The notes: a model not told the origin generated them from the letters alone. A stretch of DNA of 64,000 nucleotides from an uncultured Granulosicoccaceae bacterium (GCA_938007995.1 CALLLW010000023.1:162784-226783), one strand, 5' to 3'. Shown: positions 1 through 9,666, numbered from the stretch's first letter. Made by a program: numbers and translations.

Positions 1-2
1 AC

Positions 3-1013
3 CACGATGAAAATTATCTGGCGATGTTGTTCGTGCTGGCAGTGCCCATATTTTACTACCTGTCGGTTGCTACCACGAACAGAGTAATAAAATACGGTCT
101 GTGGCTCTGTATTCCACTTGCGTGGCACGCGCTTTTCTTGACCGGTTCTCGCGGAGCGCTGCTATCACTCATCGTGGTAATGACGTACATATTCTTCCGC
201 AGTTACAGCAAAAAGGCCTCGCTGATTTTCGTGGTTGGTCTTGTGGTGGCGATCGCCACACAGAGCGGTAACATGCTGCAACGTGTTACTGACACAATCA
301 GCGCTGAAGAGCTCGAAAGAGATCGTGCATTTATTGAGAACTCAGATGATTCGCCTGAAATTCTTGAAAAGCCGGTTGATCCGCGCCTGATATCGTGGGA
401 GGTAGGTCTGAAGATTATGCGTGACTATCCGCTGTTGGGCGTGGGTGCTGCTAACTTTATGCGGGCCTTCCCGGAGTACGATGAGTCAGATCCGCACGTC
501 GCGCACAATACACTCGTACAGTTCGGGGCTGCTAATGGCGTCGGCGCCGCATTTGTATACTTGTATTTACTCTGGCTGCGGCTGCGTAATGTTATGCAGA
601 AGCCAGATCCCGAAAAGACATATCCGCAAGGGCATCCACGGGACTACCTTGACGATCTGTTAAATTCATTGTTTATCGGATTTTATACTGTAGCGCTGTT
701 CCTCGATTTAATGGTGATCGAAGTGACGTACTTTGTGTTCCTGGTGGGCACTTGCAAGTACATTCTTGATAACAAGAAGAGTCGGCCGTTCTTTACAATC
801 ATCGATTCAGTGTACCGATGGAAGCAGAGTAAAGCAGACGCTGAAGAGGCAAAAGCGGTTGTCAATACCGCGGTGCCCGTGTACCGAACTGTCATGCAGG
901 ACGACAGCAATATTCTAGTTGATAAGCCGGTTGCACTGCCTGCGGCTGAGGCCATCAAGCCGAAGCTCAATCAGTACGCACCGACAGGTCATCTGTATGC
1001 CGACGCCAAATAG
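3..1013 (+). CDS. O-antigen ligase/polymerase-like membrane protein (5' end outside window)
   Basis: The reading frame is open from base 3, and the residues before the first ATG (HDENYLA) look like the conserved loop of Wzy/WaaL-type proteins, so the gene starts upstream of the window. Several hydrophobic segments are followed by the motif GSRGALLSL and, later, AHNTLVQF, both typical of the Wzy_C (O-antigen ligase) domain. The soluble C-terminal tail after about residue 245 carries no recognised domain. Such proteins act in the inner membrane, polymerising or transferring polyprenyl-linked glycans. The neighbours (glycosyltransferase, amidotransferase, XrtA-type EPS genes) suggest EPS polymerisation. 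It converges on the minus-strand glycosyltransferase 54 bp away. Whether it is polymerase or ligase cannot be decided from sequence. Confidence 0.8.
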   Translation, partial: HDENYLAMLFVLAVPIFYYLSVATTNRVIKYGLWLCIPLAWHALFLTGSRGALLSLIVVMTYIFFRSYSKKASLIFVVGLVVAIATQSGNMLQRVTDTISAEELERDRAFIENSDDSPEILEKPVDPRLISWEVGLKIMRDYPLLGVGAANFMRAFPEYDESDPHVAHNTLVQFGAANGVGAAFVYLYLLWLRLRNVMQKPDPEKTYPQGHPRDYLDDLLNSLFIGFYTVALFLDLMVIEVTYFVFLVGTCKYILDNKKSRPFFTIIDSVYRWKQSKADAEEAKAVVNTAVPVYRTVMQDDSNILVDKPVALPAAEAIKPKLNQYAPTGHLYADAK

Positions 1014-1066
1014 CCAGAGTGGTAGGCCGGGTGGTAGGCAGGCTGAAAGCAAGGCAGACTGGTCAA

Positions 1067-2209
1067 TCAGCCGTTGCTGGTAATTTTAAGATAGACCTCT
1101 TTATAGCTCTGGATCATTTGATTCAGAGCGAATTTATTGTCAAAGGTTTTCTTCGCGTTTTCGCCTAAACGCATCCTGGTGGCTTTGTCTGTTGTGAGCT
1201 GCAGCATTGTCTCTGCCAGCTGTACTGTATTGTCTGATTCAACAACTTTGCCGTTGATTTGATCTTGTATCAGTTCAGTGTTGCCGCCGACAGCTGTGAC
1301 GATACAGCAGGTGGAGAATGACATGGCTTCAAGTAGGGTCATCGACGTGCCTTCGCTAAAAGAAGAGAGAATATAAACGTCGATTAATGACATGTATTTT
1401 TGTGTATCGGTTTGAAAGCCGGTGAAAATAACCGCCTGCTCAACTTTAAGTTCTTTAACCAGTTCTTCGATGGCGATTTTCTGGTCCCCGTCACCTACGA
1501 GTAAAAGCCTGGCGTCGGGGTGCGCTTCGTACACTTTGGCAAATGCGCGTACCATCATCGGAAGGTTTTTTATAGTGTCGAAGCGGGTGATGGTGCCGAA
1601 TACTATATTTTCATCAGTCAGTTGTAGTGTGTTGTTGCCTTTCCCTTTCCCTTTCCCTTTCCCTTTCCCTTGTCCGGCAGTTGGTACATTGGCCTCGATG
1701 CCATTGTAGATAACGCTGATGGTGCTTTTTCTAAACCACTCATATTCCGCCAGAGCGTTTTTAGTTGCCTCTGATATCGCAATGATTGAGCTGGTCAAGA
1801 GCCCCAGGGCTTGATTGACCAGTCGCCGTTTCCAGCTGTAACTGTCTGGATGGAAGCGACCGTGTTCGGTAAATACAACTTTGGCGTCTGTGAAAAGTGC
1901 CGCCAGTACACCATAGACATAGGGTGTGTACTGGTGGCAGTGGACGATGTGTACGTTATTTTCACGTAGTATTTCTCTTATTGATTTAATCAGACTGGTA
2001 TCAAATCCGGGTGATCGGTTAAGTATGTGAAACGCTGTGCCCGATTGTTGCAGTTTGTGTCCTATCGGGCCGATCTCTCCTTCAAGGCATACAATGGCAT
2101 TTTCAAAAACTGATTTATCCGCATGATTTACGAGCTGGTAGATCACCTGTTCGGTGCCACCAATGCCCATGTTATACGTGACGTGCAGAATATTAATTTT
2201 TTGATTCAT
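1067..2209 (-). CDS. GT4-family glycosyltransferase of the EPS locus
   Basis: 380 aa protein with a GT-B fold. The N-terminal domain has the glycine-rich turn GIGGTEQV (about residues 15-22) found in GT4 enzymes. The C-terminal half has FGTITR, LLLVGDGD and the donor-binding region SEGTSMTLLEAMS with the E-x7-E pattern (about 286-294). It probably adds a sugar to the lipid-linked EPS repeat at the cytoplasmic face. Residues about 181-191, between the two Rossmann domains, are an unusual Gly-Lys run encoded by a hexanucleotide microsatellite. Start ATG at 2209; the asparagine-synthase-like gene lies just upstream on the same strand (22 bp gap), so the two probably form one operon. Donor and acceptor sugars cannot be told. 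Confidence 0.88.
   Translation of the reverse strand: MNQKINILHVTYNMGIGGTEQVIYQLVNHADKSVFENAIVCLEGEIGPIGHKLQQSGTAFHILNRSPGFDTSLIKSIREILRENNVHIVHCHQYTPYVYGVLAALFTDAKVVFTEHGRFHPDSYSWKRRLVNQALGLLTSSIIAISEATKNALAEYEWFRKSTISVIYNGIEANVPTAGQGKGKGKGKGKGNNTLQLTDENIVFGTITRFDTIKNLPMMVRAFAKVYEAHPDARLLLVGDGDQKIAIEELVKELKVEQAVIFTGFQTDTQKYMSLIDVYILSSFSEGTSMTLLEAMSFSTCCIVTAVGGNTELIQDQINGKVVESDNTVQLAETMLQLTTDKATRMRLGENAKKTFDNKFALNQMIQSYKEVYLKITSNG
1638..1671. repeat. Hexanucleotide microsatellite (CCCTTT)n inside the glycosyltransferase gene
   Basis: About 5.7 perfect copies of CCCTTT on the plus strand (GGGAAA on the coding strand). Each unit encodes Gly-Lys, so gain or loss of units keeps the frame and only changes the length of the Gly-Lys linker between the two domains. 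Confidence 0.95.
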
Positions 2210-2230
2210 TGATTACTTACTTTTGAAAAA

Positions 2231-4123
2231 TTAAACAGTTTCTGCAATGTAGCGTTCCCACCACAGTTCAAAGGTCAGCATGCTCCATAGCTCGCTTGAA
2301 AAGTCACGCGAGCCATCCTGATGTTGTTGCCAGATTTTAGCTACCTCATCCGGTTTGAAAAATTGTGACAGCCCATTATTTGTAGCCAGTAATCTGGTTT
2401 CCGCAATTTCCTTTATTTCATTTCTCAGCCAGCTTGCCAAAGGCACTGAAAAGCCCATTTTCTTTCGGTACAGTGTTTCATCGCTTAGCAGCCTTTCCAT
2501 CGTCTTTTTAAGGACGTACTTGGTTTCTTTATCTTTCAGCTTAAGATTTGCCGGAATGGTGGCAGCAAATTCCACCACCCGGTAATCCAGTATTGGTGCC
2601 CTGGTCTCGAGGGAGTTAGCCATGCTCATTCGGTCGACTTTGACCAGAATATCTCCTGGCAGATAACTTTTGATATCGGTGTACAGAATTTTTGAAAGAT
2701 GGTTGTCAGTGTCAGCTGCGTGATAAAGATCTGTGGTTATGTCTGCAGGATCGTAGTCTGACAGTTTGGCCTTGAAGTCGTCACGTGCCAGTCTGTTCCA
2801 AAGCTGGTTGCTGAAGAATGTATTCGAGATATAGAAACCAGCGTCTGGAGGAACTGCCAGAGACCCCAGTAGAGAAGCGCCCCGGCGCAGTTGTCTGTTG
2901 GGGTTGTCAAACAGCGTTTTCGCACCTTTGGCTAACAGGCTTTTGGGCAGGAAAGGCGGGACTTTGGAGCGGATGCTGTTTTCGAGCTGATCCTGTTGGT
3001 ACTTACTGTATCCGGCAAAGTTCTCATCACCGCCATCACCCGCCAGGGCTACAGTCACCATCGATCTTGCCAGTTTAGAAACGAAGAACGTCGGCACGAA
3101 TGACGGGTCAGCAAATGGCTCGTCAAAGTAGCCTGCAATGTCAATCAGGTTGTCTGCCACCGTTTCTTTTACGGTCAATTCGTGGTGGTCTGTGTTGAAC
3201 TGCTCCGCCACTTTTGCTGCGTAGGCGACTTCATCGAATTTCTCCGAATCAAATCCAATCGCACAGGTTGTGACGGCTGATTGCTGATTTTTTGCCATCA
3301 ATCCGACCACAGCACTTGAGTCGACACCTCCACTTAGAAATGCACCCAGAGGCACGTCACTGACCATGCGACTTTTAACACTGTCGTTTAAAAGGGAGTA
3401 AAGCTCGTCCTGAATTTCATCAACAGGTCTTTTACTGGTATCAGCAAAAGAAACATCCCAGTATTGCCGGCTTTTTATTCCATCCCTGCCTACCAGCATC
3501 CAGTGACCGGCCTGCACTTTATCGATGAATTTGAAGATAGATTTTGTTTCAGGAACGTATTGATAGAAGAAGAAGTCTTTGACAGCATCATCGCGGATAC
3601 TGCGATCAATGTTTGGTGCGGCAAGAATCGCTTTGATCTCAGAGGCGAAAAGGAATGTGTCGTCTTTGCGATAAAAGTAGAGGGGTTTCTTTCCGAGTCG
3701 GTCTCTGGCCAGAAACAGCGTCTTCTCAACCGTGTCCCACACTGCGATTGAAAACATCCCGTTCAGATATTGCAAACAATCCGGGCCGTGTTTTTCGTAT
3801 AGTGCCAGCATCACTTCCGTGTCTGATGAGCCTCGGAAATGCACACCTTCCGCCTCAAGCTCTGCACGGCGTAGCTGGAAATTATAGATCTCACCATTAA
3901 AAACCGTTACATATCGCCCTGAGGCCGACTTCATAGGTTGACGGCCGGACTCTGTCAGATCGATAATCGCCAACCTTCGATGACAAAGGCCAACAGCAGG
4001 ATCGGCGTACACATCGGAGTCATCAGGGCCGCGATGAGCAATGGTGTTGCCCATTTTCTCTAATAAAGCTTCCGGGTTTTCGTATGAGTGTTCGAACTGA
4101 GTAAAACCTGCAATACCGCACAT
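2231..4123 (-). CDS. Asparagine synthase-like glutamine amidotransferase of the EPS locus
   Basis: 630 aa, with the two-domain layout of AsnB. It begins MCGIAGF, so Cys2 is the N-terminal nucleophile that takes ammonia from glutamine, followed by AHRGPD, FNGEIYN and ARDRLGKKPL. The C-terminal synthetase domain has the ATP pyrophosphatase loop SGGVDSS (about 264-270). Homologues in XrtA/PEP-CTERM EPS clusters are annotated as exosortase-system amidotransferases and are thought to amidate a sugar carboxylate or similar group, rather than make free asparagine. The setting beside a glycosyltransferase favours that role, but this is inference. It is upstream of the glycosyltransferase on the same strand and divergent from the deacetylase gene. 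Confidence 0.88.
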   Translation of the reverse strand: MCGIAGFTQFEHSYENPEALLEKMGNTIAHRGPDDSDVYADPAVGLCHRRLAIIDLTESGRQPMKSASGRYVTVFNGEIYNFQLRRAELEAEGVHFRGSSDTEVMLALYEKHGPDCLQYLNGMFSIAVWDTVEKTLFLARDRLGKKPLYFYRKDDTFLFASEIKAILAAPNIDRSIRDDAVKDFFFYQYVPETKSIFKFIDKVQAGHWMLVGRDGIKSRQYWDVSFADTSKRPVDEIQDELYSLLNDSVKSRMVSDVPLGAFLSGGVDSSAVVGLMAKNQQSAVTTCAIGFDSEKFDEVAYAAKVAEQFNTDHHELTVKETVADNLIDIAGYFDEPFADPSFVPTFFVSKLARSMVTVALAGDGGDENFAGYSKYQQDQLENSIRSKVPPFLPKSLLAKGAKTLFDNPNRQLRRGASLLGSLAVPPDAGFYISNTFFSNQLWNRLARDDFKAKLSDYDPADITTDLYHAADTDNHLSKILYTDIKSYLPGDILVKVDRMSMANSLETRAPILDYRVVEFAATIPANLKLKDKETKYVLKKTMERLLSDETLYRKKMGFSVPLASWLRNEIKEIAETRLLATNNGLSQFFKPDEVAKIWQQHQDGSRDFSSELWSMLTFELWWERYIAETV

Positions 4124-4376
4124 TGTGTGAATCCGATAGTTAAATACGTCTGAGTAAATTTATTAATTGTTTGTGTAAATGAATTCTTTTACCAGCCGAA
4201 GTCGTAGCGGCTGTTCTTGAAGATTCTGATTACTGAAGCGTGAACCTACGATCTGATGCCTGCCAGGGATGGAAAGCCTGGCTGTGGAAGTGGCAGCGTA
4301 CTCAAGTTTGCAGCAAAAAGTGCGGATCGGTGGATTCAGGCCGATGAAGGCCAATGAGAAATTTTTTAATCGAAAA

Positions 4377-5243
4377 ATGACTAACAACACAAATGCTATT
4401 CGTCCCGGGAATGCGATGACGGTTGATGTCGAAGACTACTTTCAAGTTTCCGCCTTCGATCCTTACGTCGATCGCGCCAGGTGGGGGGAGTATGAGAGCA
4501 GAGTTGAAGCAAACACAGATCGTATACTCGCCAAGTTCGAGCAGTATAATGTGAAGGCGACTTTTTTCACATTAGGATGGGTGGCCGATAAGTATCCTGC
4601 GGTTGTTCGCCGTATTGTGGAAGGTGGGCACGAGCTCGCTTCGCACGGGTGGGACCATATTATGGTAACCCGTTTAACGCGTGAAGAATTTGGCAAGGAT
4701 ATTCAGCGAGCCAAGCAGACCCTCGAAGATGTGACCGGCGCACAGGTTGATGGTTACCGCGCCCCGAGCTACTCGTTTACCAGCAAGAACAACTGGGCGC
4801 ACGATGTACTCGCTGAGCAGGGATACCGCTACAGTTCAAGCGTCGCACCGATAAAGCATGATCTGTATGGCATCCCGGACGCACCTCGATTTGCGCACAC
4901 TTATGCTGACGGTGCAGTGATTGAATTGCCTATAACCACAACCCGTTTTTTAGGTCGTAACATTCCCTGTGGTGGTGGTGGCTGGTTCCGACTCTATCCC
5001 TACGCACTGAGTAGCTGGGCGATAAATCGTGTGCGTACTGATGATGGTGAGCGTTCGATATTTTACTTTCACCCGTGGGAGATTGATCCGCAGCAACCGA
5101 GGGTTGACGGGCTAAGTCTGCGCACCCGCTTCAGGCATTATCAGAACCTCACAAAAATGGAACCGAAAATTGAACGGTTACTGAAGGATTTTGACTGGGG
5201 AACCATGGCAGAGGTTTTTTCTGAAGAGTTGAAGTTAAATTGA
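4377..5243 (+). CDS. XrtA-associated polysaccharide deacetylase
   Basis: NodB-type polysaccharide deacetylase with the extra C-terminal DUF3473 part seen in the XrtA/PEP-CTERM subfamily (TIGR03006 type). The start of the family core, MTVDVEDYFQV, carries the catalytic and metal-binding aspartates; SHGWDH supplies the metal histidines; GYRAPSYSF is motif 3 and FYFHPWEID is late in the domain. It should remove N-acetyl groups from the exported polysaccharide or its precursor. I chose the ATG at 4377 because it leaves only 13 residues before the family core. In-frame starts at 4344 and 4269 give longer, non-conserved N-termini, and none has a strong ribosome binding site. No signal peptide is evident. 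Confidence 0.88.
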   Translation: MTNNTNAIRPGNAMTVDVEDYFQVSAFDPYVDRARWGEYESRVEANTDRILAKFEQYNVKATFFTLGWVADKYPAVVRRIVEGGHELASHGWDHIMVTRLTREEFGKDIQRAKQTLEDVTGAQVDGYRAPSYSFTSKNNWAHDVLAEQGYRYSSSVAPIKHDLYGIPDAPRFAHTYADGAVIELPITTTRFLGRNIPCGGGGWFRLYPYALSSWAINRVRTDDGERSIFYFHPWEIDPQQPRVDGLSLRTRFRHYQNLTKMEPKIERLLKDFDWGTMAEVFSEELKLN

Positions 5244-5517
5244 TAAACGCTCTTGCAGCCATGATTAGATTGTTCGATTTTGTTAACAATGCGTTTAGCA
5301 CACGAACCGGTGTGAGATGCATTTCACGCTTGGTTTGCAACGCCTTGAATTTGCTTCCATTGCGTTTTGTAGTATTTGGTCGATTTGGCACGAGCTGCAC
5401 GGGTATCTCGTTAATGATGATCTTAAGTGATACATTTTTGTTGCATTGTGAGACCAGGGTCGAGGTACCGAAATCGTTACGCCTGTATAGTACGTCGTTT
5501 TCCAGCAGGCTGAATTT

Positions 5518-6366
5518 ATGTATCAGGAATATTACGATCTTAAGTCCGAACCTTTTCCGCTTTCATCGCACGGCGACAACCTGTACCTGCATGAATCGTT
5601 TAAGCGATCTATGTCATACCTGTTTTATGCGTTCCACAGGGGCGAAGGTATGGTTTTGATTTCCGGTCGTCCTGGTAGCGGCAAATCTACTTTAATTGAA
5701 GAGATTGTTGCAGAAACCAGTGATGTCGATATGCCTGTTACTGTGGTAGATTGTGCTGGTTTAGTAGGCAGTGATCTGTTGGAGCTGTATCTGGAACAAC
5801 TTGGTGTTGTGGCTGCCCCTGAAGTATCTAATGCTCGCGCCGTTCGGGATACGCTTGCCAACCTTAGGTCTACCAAGCGTCCAGTACTTATACTTGACGA
5901 TGCGCACTTGCTATCAGATGAAGATTTGAAGACGGTTTACATGTTGTGCAACCTGAAGCAAAAAGGCGTGCATCTGGTGCAGATTGTGTTGGCGGGCCAT
6001 GCGGTGTTGAGGGAAAAGCTGTTATCTCCGGGCTACGAACAGTTCCATCAGCGATTAGTTGCAACTTGCAACATTGATGCACTGGAGATGTCGGAGACAC
6101 GAGAGTACATTCTGCATAAACTGCGGTCTTCAGGATGGACGAATAACCCAAATATTGCAGAAAGTGTTTACGGTGCCGTTTACAGATCTAGCCTTGGAGT
6201 GCCGCGATGGATCGACTTGATCTGCAGCCGGATGTTATTGAACGCGATGGCTGATGAAAGAAAGTTTGTTTCCCTAGAAGATATATGTGAGGTCATACGT
6301 GACCTTATTAACGAAGACTTGCTGCCGAACCAGGTTCGGTTATCAAGCCACACAAAAGTAGCGTGA
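5518..6366 (+). CDS. XrtA-associated AAA ATPase (GspA/ExeA-like)
   Basis: 282 aa P-loop ATPase of the AAA_22/ExeA group. Walker A is GRPGSGKST (about 50-58), Walker B is LILDDAH (about 124-130), and AGHAVLREKL follows as in ExeA-type proteins. The opening MYQEYYDLKSEPFPL matches the usual start of ATPases in PEP-CTERM EPS loci (TIGR03015 type). Its exact role in these loci is not established; regulation or assembly of export is usually assumed. No transmembrane segment is visible. The 3' end meets the export lipoprotein gene, so co-transcription is likely. A start at 5518 fits the family start and lies 274 bp after the deacetylase. Confidence 0.85.
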   Translation: MYQEYYDLKSEPFPLSSHGDNLYLHESFKRSMSYLFYAFHRGEGMVLISGRPGSGKSTLIEEIVAETSDVDMPVTVVDCAGLVGSDLLELYLEQLGVVAAPEVSNARAVRDTLANLRSTKRPVLILDDAHLLSDEDLKTVYMLCNLKQKGVHLVQIVLAGHAVLREKLLSPGYEQFHQRLVATCNIDALEMSETREYILHKLRSSGWTNNPNIAESVYGAVYRSSLGVPRWIDLICSRMLLNAMADERKFVSLEDICEVIRDLINEDLLPNQVRLSSHTKVA

Positions 6367-6374
6367 GTGCCACT

Positions 6375-7034
6375 ATGAAAACTGTGTTAACTGTCCTAAC
6401 CGCTTTGTTGGTCACTGTAGGATGCACCTCCGGTCCAGCCGGTGTTGTGCAACAGCCGGAAACCACAACTGTACAGGCTTCAGCGCCGGCAACGGGGAGC
6501 CCCGCGTCGGTCTCTGCTCAGGATGCCAGCTATCAGTACATTATCGGCCCTGGCGACACACTGGATATTTTTGTCTGGGGCTACGATGACCTGTCGGCTC
6601 AGGTGCCAGTCCGGCCTGATGGTAAAATCACCACCCGCCTCATTGAAGACATGCAGGCAAGTGGTAAAACGCCAACAGACCTTGCACGAGACATAGAAAA
6701 ACAGTATGTCACTTATGTAAAAAACCCGACCGTGACGATCACCGTAGATCAGTTTGTTGGCGATCCGTCGCAACAGATCAAAGTGGTTGGTGGTGGTTCA
6801 GAGCCCAAGACAGTGCCCTATCGCAACAACATGACCGTGCTTGATGTGATGATCGAAGTTGGTGGCCTGAGTAAGTTTTCAAGCGGCAACAAGGCGCGGC
6901 TGGTGCGAACAGTCAACGGCGAGCAGCAATCTTATAGAGTGAAATTGCAAAGTTTGCTAAAAGGTGGTGATATCAGAGCCAATCGTCCGGTCCAACCTGG
7001 TGACATCATCATCATTCCGGAGTCGTGGTTCTAG
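6375..7034 (+). CDS. Wza-like polysaccharide export lipoprotein (XrtA-associated)
   Basis: 219 aa. A lipoprotein signal ends in LLVTVGC (lipobox), followed by a low-complexity linker. The poly_export (PES) domain is recognisable from YIIGPGDTLDIFVWGYDDL and VPVRPDGKITTRLIEDM, followed by a SLBB-like region (QIKVVGGGSEPKTVPYRNNMT). Proteins of this family (TIGR03027 type) form the outer-membrane or periplasmic channel through which EPS leaves. The ATG at 6375 gives a clean signal peptide. A GTG at 6363 overlaps the stop of the preceding ATPase gene but adds only four residues. Operon with the ATPase upstream and the chain-length gene 60 bp downstream. Confidence 0.9.
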   Translation: MKTVLTVLTALLVTVGCTSGPAGVVQQPETTTVQASAPATGSPASVSAQDASYQYIIGPGDTLDIFVWGYDDLSAQVPVRPDGKITTRLIEDMQASGKTPTDLARDIEKQYVTYVKNPTVTITVDQFVGDPSQQIKVVGGGSEPKTVPYRNNMTVLDVMIEVGGLSKFSSGNKARLVRTVNGEQQSYRVKLQSLLKGGDIRANRPVQPGDIIIIPESWF

Positions 7035-7094
7035 GGTTTCCCGGGAATCGGCGCTTGGATAAAAACTGAATTATAAAAAGGCTAGTAGACAATA

Positions 7095-8684
7095 ATGCAT
7101 GAGTTATTTGACAAGTTAAGTGAGTTTGTCTGGGGTGTTACCAGATATCGTTGGACAGCACTGGCTGTTGCCTGGACGGTAGCATTGCTGGGTTGGCTAT
7201 CAGTCGCGCAAATTGATTCTCGTTATCCTGCGACAGCGCGTTTATTCGTTGATACCAATCGGATCCTTGGACCTCTGATCCGTGATATCTCGGTTCAAAC
7301 AGATGTTAAGAAGCAGGTTGCGTTGATGAGTAAGACGCTGCTGAGCCGACCTAACCTCGAGTCGCTGATTGAAAAGAACAATCTCGATGCGGATATTCTT
7401 CCCGGAGACACGAACGGCTATGAAGAGCTCATCGATCTTCTGCAGGACGAAATTGATATCTACGACACCAACGGTACCAAGTCGCTATATTCGGTTGAGT
7501 ATTCTCATGCAGAGTCAGATGTGGCGCTGGGAGTTGTCGAAACGCTGGTCGATATCTTTGTTAACAGCTCGCTGGATGAAGAGCGAAAAGACAACCAAAC
7601 AGCTATTACTTTCCTTGACAAACAAATACTCGACTACGAGCAACGTTTGACTGCGGCAGAAGAACGCCTGGCAGATTTCAAACTCAGAAACGCAGGTTCA
7701 CTCCCGGGTGAAGAAGGGGGTTACTACCAACGTCTTGAAAATCTGGTTGTGCAGCAGCGTGCCTCTGAACTGAATTTTCAGGAAGCGCGAAACAAGCGTA
7801 ACGCACTGCGAGACCAGTTGGCTCAGATTGAGAGAAGTGTGTTGAGTGCATCAACCACCACTTCGCCGGCAGACGATCGTATAGAAGAGTTACAGAACTC
7901 ACTTGACGAGCTACTGGTGCGATATACAGACCGGCATCCGCAGGTCTCTATTTTACGTCAGTCCATTGCTGACCTGCAGGCATCCAAGCTTAACGCCCCC
8001 GTCGGCTCAGGCAGCCGTAACTCACTGTTGCGTGAAGACGATGTTTACCAGAAAGTCAGTACACTGCTGGCAGAGGCAGAGGCAGACGTTGCAAAGTATC
8101 AGGCAAGAACCGTTAACTTCAATGCACGTGTGGCAGAGCTAGAGAGCACCAGTGGCAGCTTCCCGCTGGTTGAAGCCGAACTGGTACAACTTGATCGCGA
8201 TTACAACACCGTTCGCAAACAACACGAAACACTGCTTAACAAGCGAGAAGCAGCAAGGCTAACCGGTAACGTTGAAGCTGATTCTAACGATGTAAAGATA
8301 CGCCTGATCGATCCACCATTCGTACCTTCACGTCCGACAGACCCGGACAAACTTCTGCTGAACGTGCTGGTGTTGGTAGGAAGCATCGCAGTTGGTGTCG
8401 CTATAAGTTTCTTTATGTCACTGCTGCATCCAGTGTTCTACAACCGCCGTGCGCTTGAGCACTACACACAGATTCCTGTGTTGGGTGGTGTGAGTATGTC
8501 CAAGAAGGCTTCGTCTAGATTTGACAACACAGTATCTAATTTGAATTTCGGTATTCTTGCATTGCTCTTACCGGTAGTTTTTGGTGGGTTGTTGTACATG
8601 CAAGTCAAGAACAACGCAGTTTATGAAAGCCTGAAGCTAGATGCATTAAGTGATACCAAGCAAGTTTCAATGCTTGAGAAGTAA
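7095..8684 (+). CDS. XrtA-associated polysaccharide chain-length determinant (Wzz/GumC type)
   Basis: 529 aa inner-membrane polysaccharide co-polymerase. It has an N-terminal transmembrane helix (about 20-38), a long periplasmic part rich in coiled coil (about 160-400, including LEQRLTAAEERLADFKLRNAG-type heptads), a proline-rich stretch (RLIDPPFVPSRPTDPDK) just before the second membrane helix (about 418-440), and a further hydrophobic segment near the C-terminus. This is the TIGR03007-type protein of PEP-CTERM loci. It has no kinase domain of its own; the tyrosine autokinase is the next gene. It sets chain length and links the polymerase to the outer-membrane exporter. Confidence 0.9.
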   Translation: MHELFDKLSEFVWGVTRYRWTALAVAWTVALLGWLSVAQIDSRYPATARLFVDTNRILGPLIRDISVQTDVKKQVALMSKTLLSRPNLESLIEKNNLDADILPGDTNGYEELIDLLQDEIDIYDTNGTKSLYSVEYSHAESDVALGVVETLVDIFVNSSLDEERKDNQTAITFLDKQILDYEQRLTAAEERLADFKLRNAGSLPGEEGGYYQRLENLVVQQRASELNFQEARNKRNALRDQLAQIERSVLSASTTTSPADDRIEELQNSLDELLVRYTDRHPQVSILRQSIADLQASKLNAPVGSGSRNSLLREDDVYQKVSTLLAEAEADVAKYQARTVNFNARVAELESTSGSFPLVEAELVQLDRDYNTVRKQHETLLNKREAARLTGNVEADSNDVKIRLIDPPFVPSRPTDPDKLLLNVLVLVGSIAVGVAISFFMSLLHPVFYNRRALEHYTQIPVLGGVSMSKKASSRFDNTVSNLNFGILALLLPVVFGGLLYMQVKNNAVYESLKLDALSDTKQVSMLEK

Positions 8685-8718
8685 AACCGAATAACAATTT
8701 AAAGTAAGGACCGTAGTA

Positions 8719-9666
8719 ATGGGTGCGATTGAAAAAGCTATTGCGAAGTTCAATGTTGTAACCGGCCCTGAGGCAACTCAGGGCGTACCAACAGAAGATG
8801 TGGCGCAGATTCCAGCAATCCCTGGCGTGCCGACAAAGACGGTAGTAAAGACCGACAACCCGTCGGTACAGTTAGTAAAGAGTGGAAGTCTGAAATCCGG
8901 CGCTCATTCGAATAAAACGTTTTCATTGCCACACAAGGCAATGGAGCATGAAGGTCTGCTCGACCTTACCGCTCCGCGTAACCAGATGTCAGAAGAGTAT
9001 CGTGCGATCAAGCGCCCAATTCTCGCTGCCATCGATTCGCAGGACCGGACTGACTTCTCCGCAGTGAACCGTAACGTAATCATGGTAACCAGCTGTATTT
9101 CCGGTGAGGGCAAAACTTTTTCGGCGATCAACCTGGCGTTGAGTATTGCGTTGGAGAAAGACCGCGATGTGCTGTTGGTAGATGGCGATATCACAAACCC
9201 GAGTTGTGGTGGTCGCCTTGGCTTCGATAATGATCGTCCCGGGCTGACCGAGCTGCTGCAGAACAAAGACCGCGATCCTGATGATTTGATCTGGCAGTCA
9301 GATTTGCCGAACTTTCGCTTTCTGCCCGCTGGCATTTCGCATAACCACGTGACCGAGCTGCTGTCCAGCAGGAATATGTCTGACCTGGTTGATGGTCTTT
9401 CACGTAACTATCCTGAAAGGGTGATCATCATCGATTCGGCCCCGCTGTTACTGACCAGTGAAGCGAGTATTGTCGCTGATCTCGCCGGACAAATTGTCTT
9501 TGTAGTGGGCGCAGAATCAACTACACGTGGCATGGTTTCGGATGCATTGAGAATCGTCAACGATCACTCGCGTGTGGGATTCTTGCTAAACAAAACACGC
9601 AAAGCGCAGAACAACATCTACGGCTATGGTTACGGCTATGGCTACGGGTATGCCAACGCTGGTTAA
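8719..9666 (+). CDS. XrtA-associated tyrosine autokinase (BY-kinase)
   Basis: 315 aa CpsD/CapB-type bacterial tyrosine kinase. Walker A lies in SGEGKTF (about 128-134), the A' motif in VLLVDGD (about 151-157) and a Walker B-like IIIDSAP later. The far C-terminus is a run of alternating Tyr and Gly, five Tyr in eleven residues, which is the expected cluster of autophosphorylation sites. An N-terminal Ala/Pro-rich segment (about 15-75) precedes the kinase domain. The enzyme should cycle phosphorylation to control the co-polymerase encoded immediately upstream (34 bp gap), and so EPS length and export. It matches the TIGR03018-type kinases of PEP-CTERM loci. Confidence 0.9.
   Translation: MGAIEKAIAKFNVVTGPEATQGVPTEDVAQIPAIPGVPTKTVVKTDNPSVQLVKSGSLKSGAHSNKTFSLPHKAMEHEGLLDLTAPRNQMSEEYRAIKRPILAAIDSQDRTDFSAVNRNVIMVTSCISGEGKTFSAINLALSIALEKDRDVLLVDGDITNPSCGGRLGFDNDRPGLTELLQNKDRDPDDLIWQSDLPNFRFLPAGISHNHVTELLSSRNMSDLVDGLSRNYPERVIIIDSAPLLLTSEASIVADLAGQIVFVVGAESTTRGMVSDALRIVNDHSRVGFLLNKTRKAQNNIYGYGYGYGYGYANAG

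Noticed and set aside
5240..5659. 139-codon plus-strand ORF between deacetylase and ATPase
   Set aside because: It overlaps the ATPase gene in another frame, has no family resemblance and an unusual composition (many Cys, Arg and Leu).
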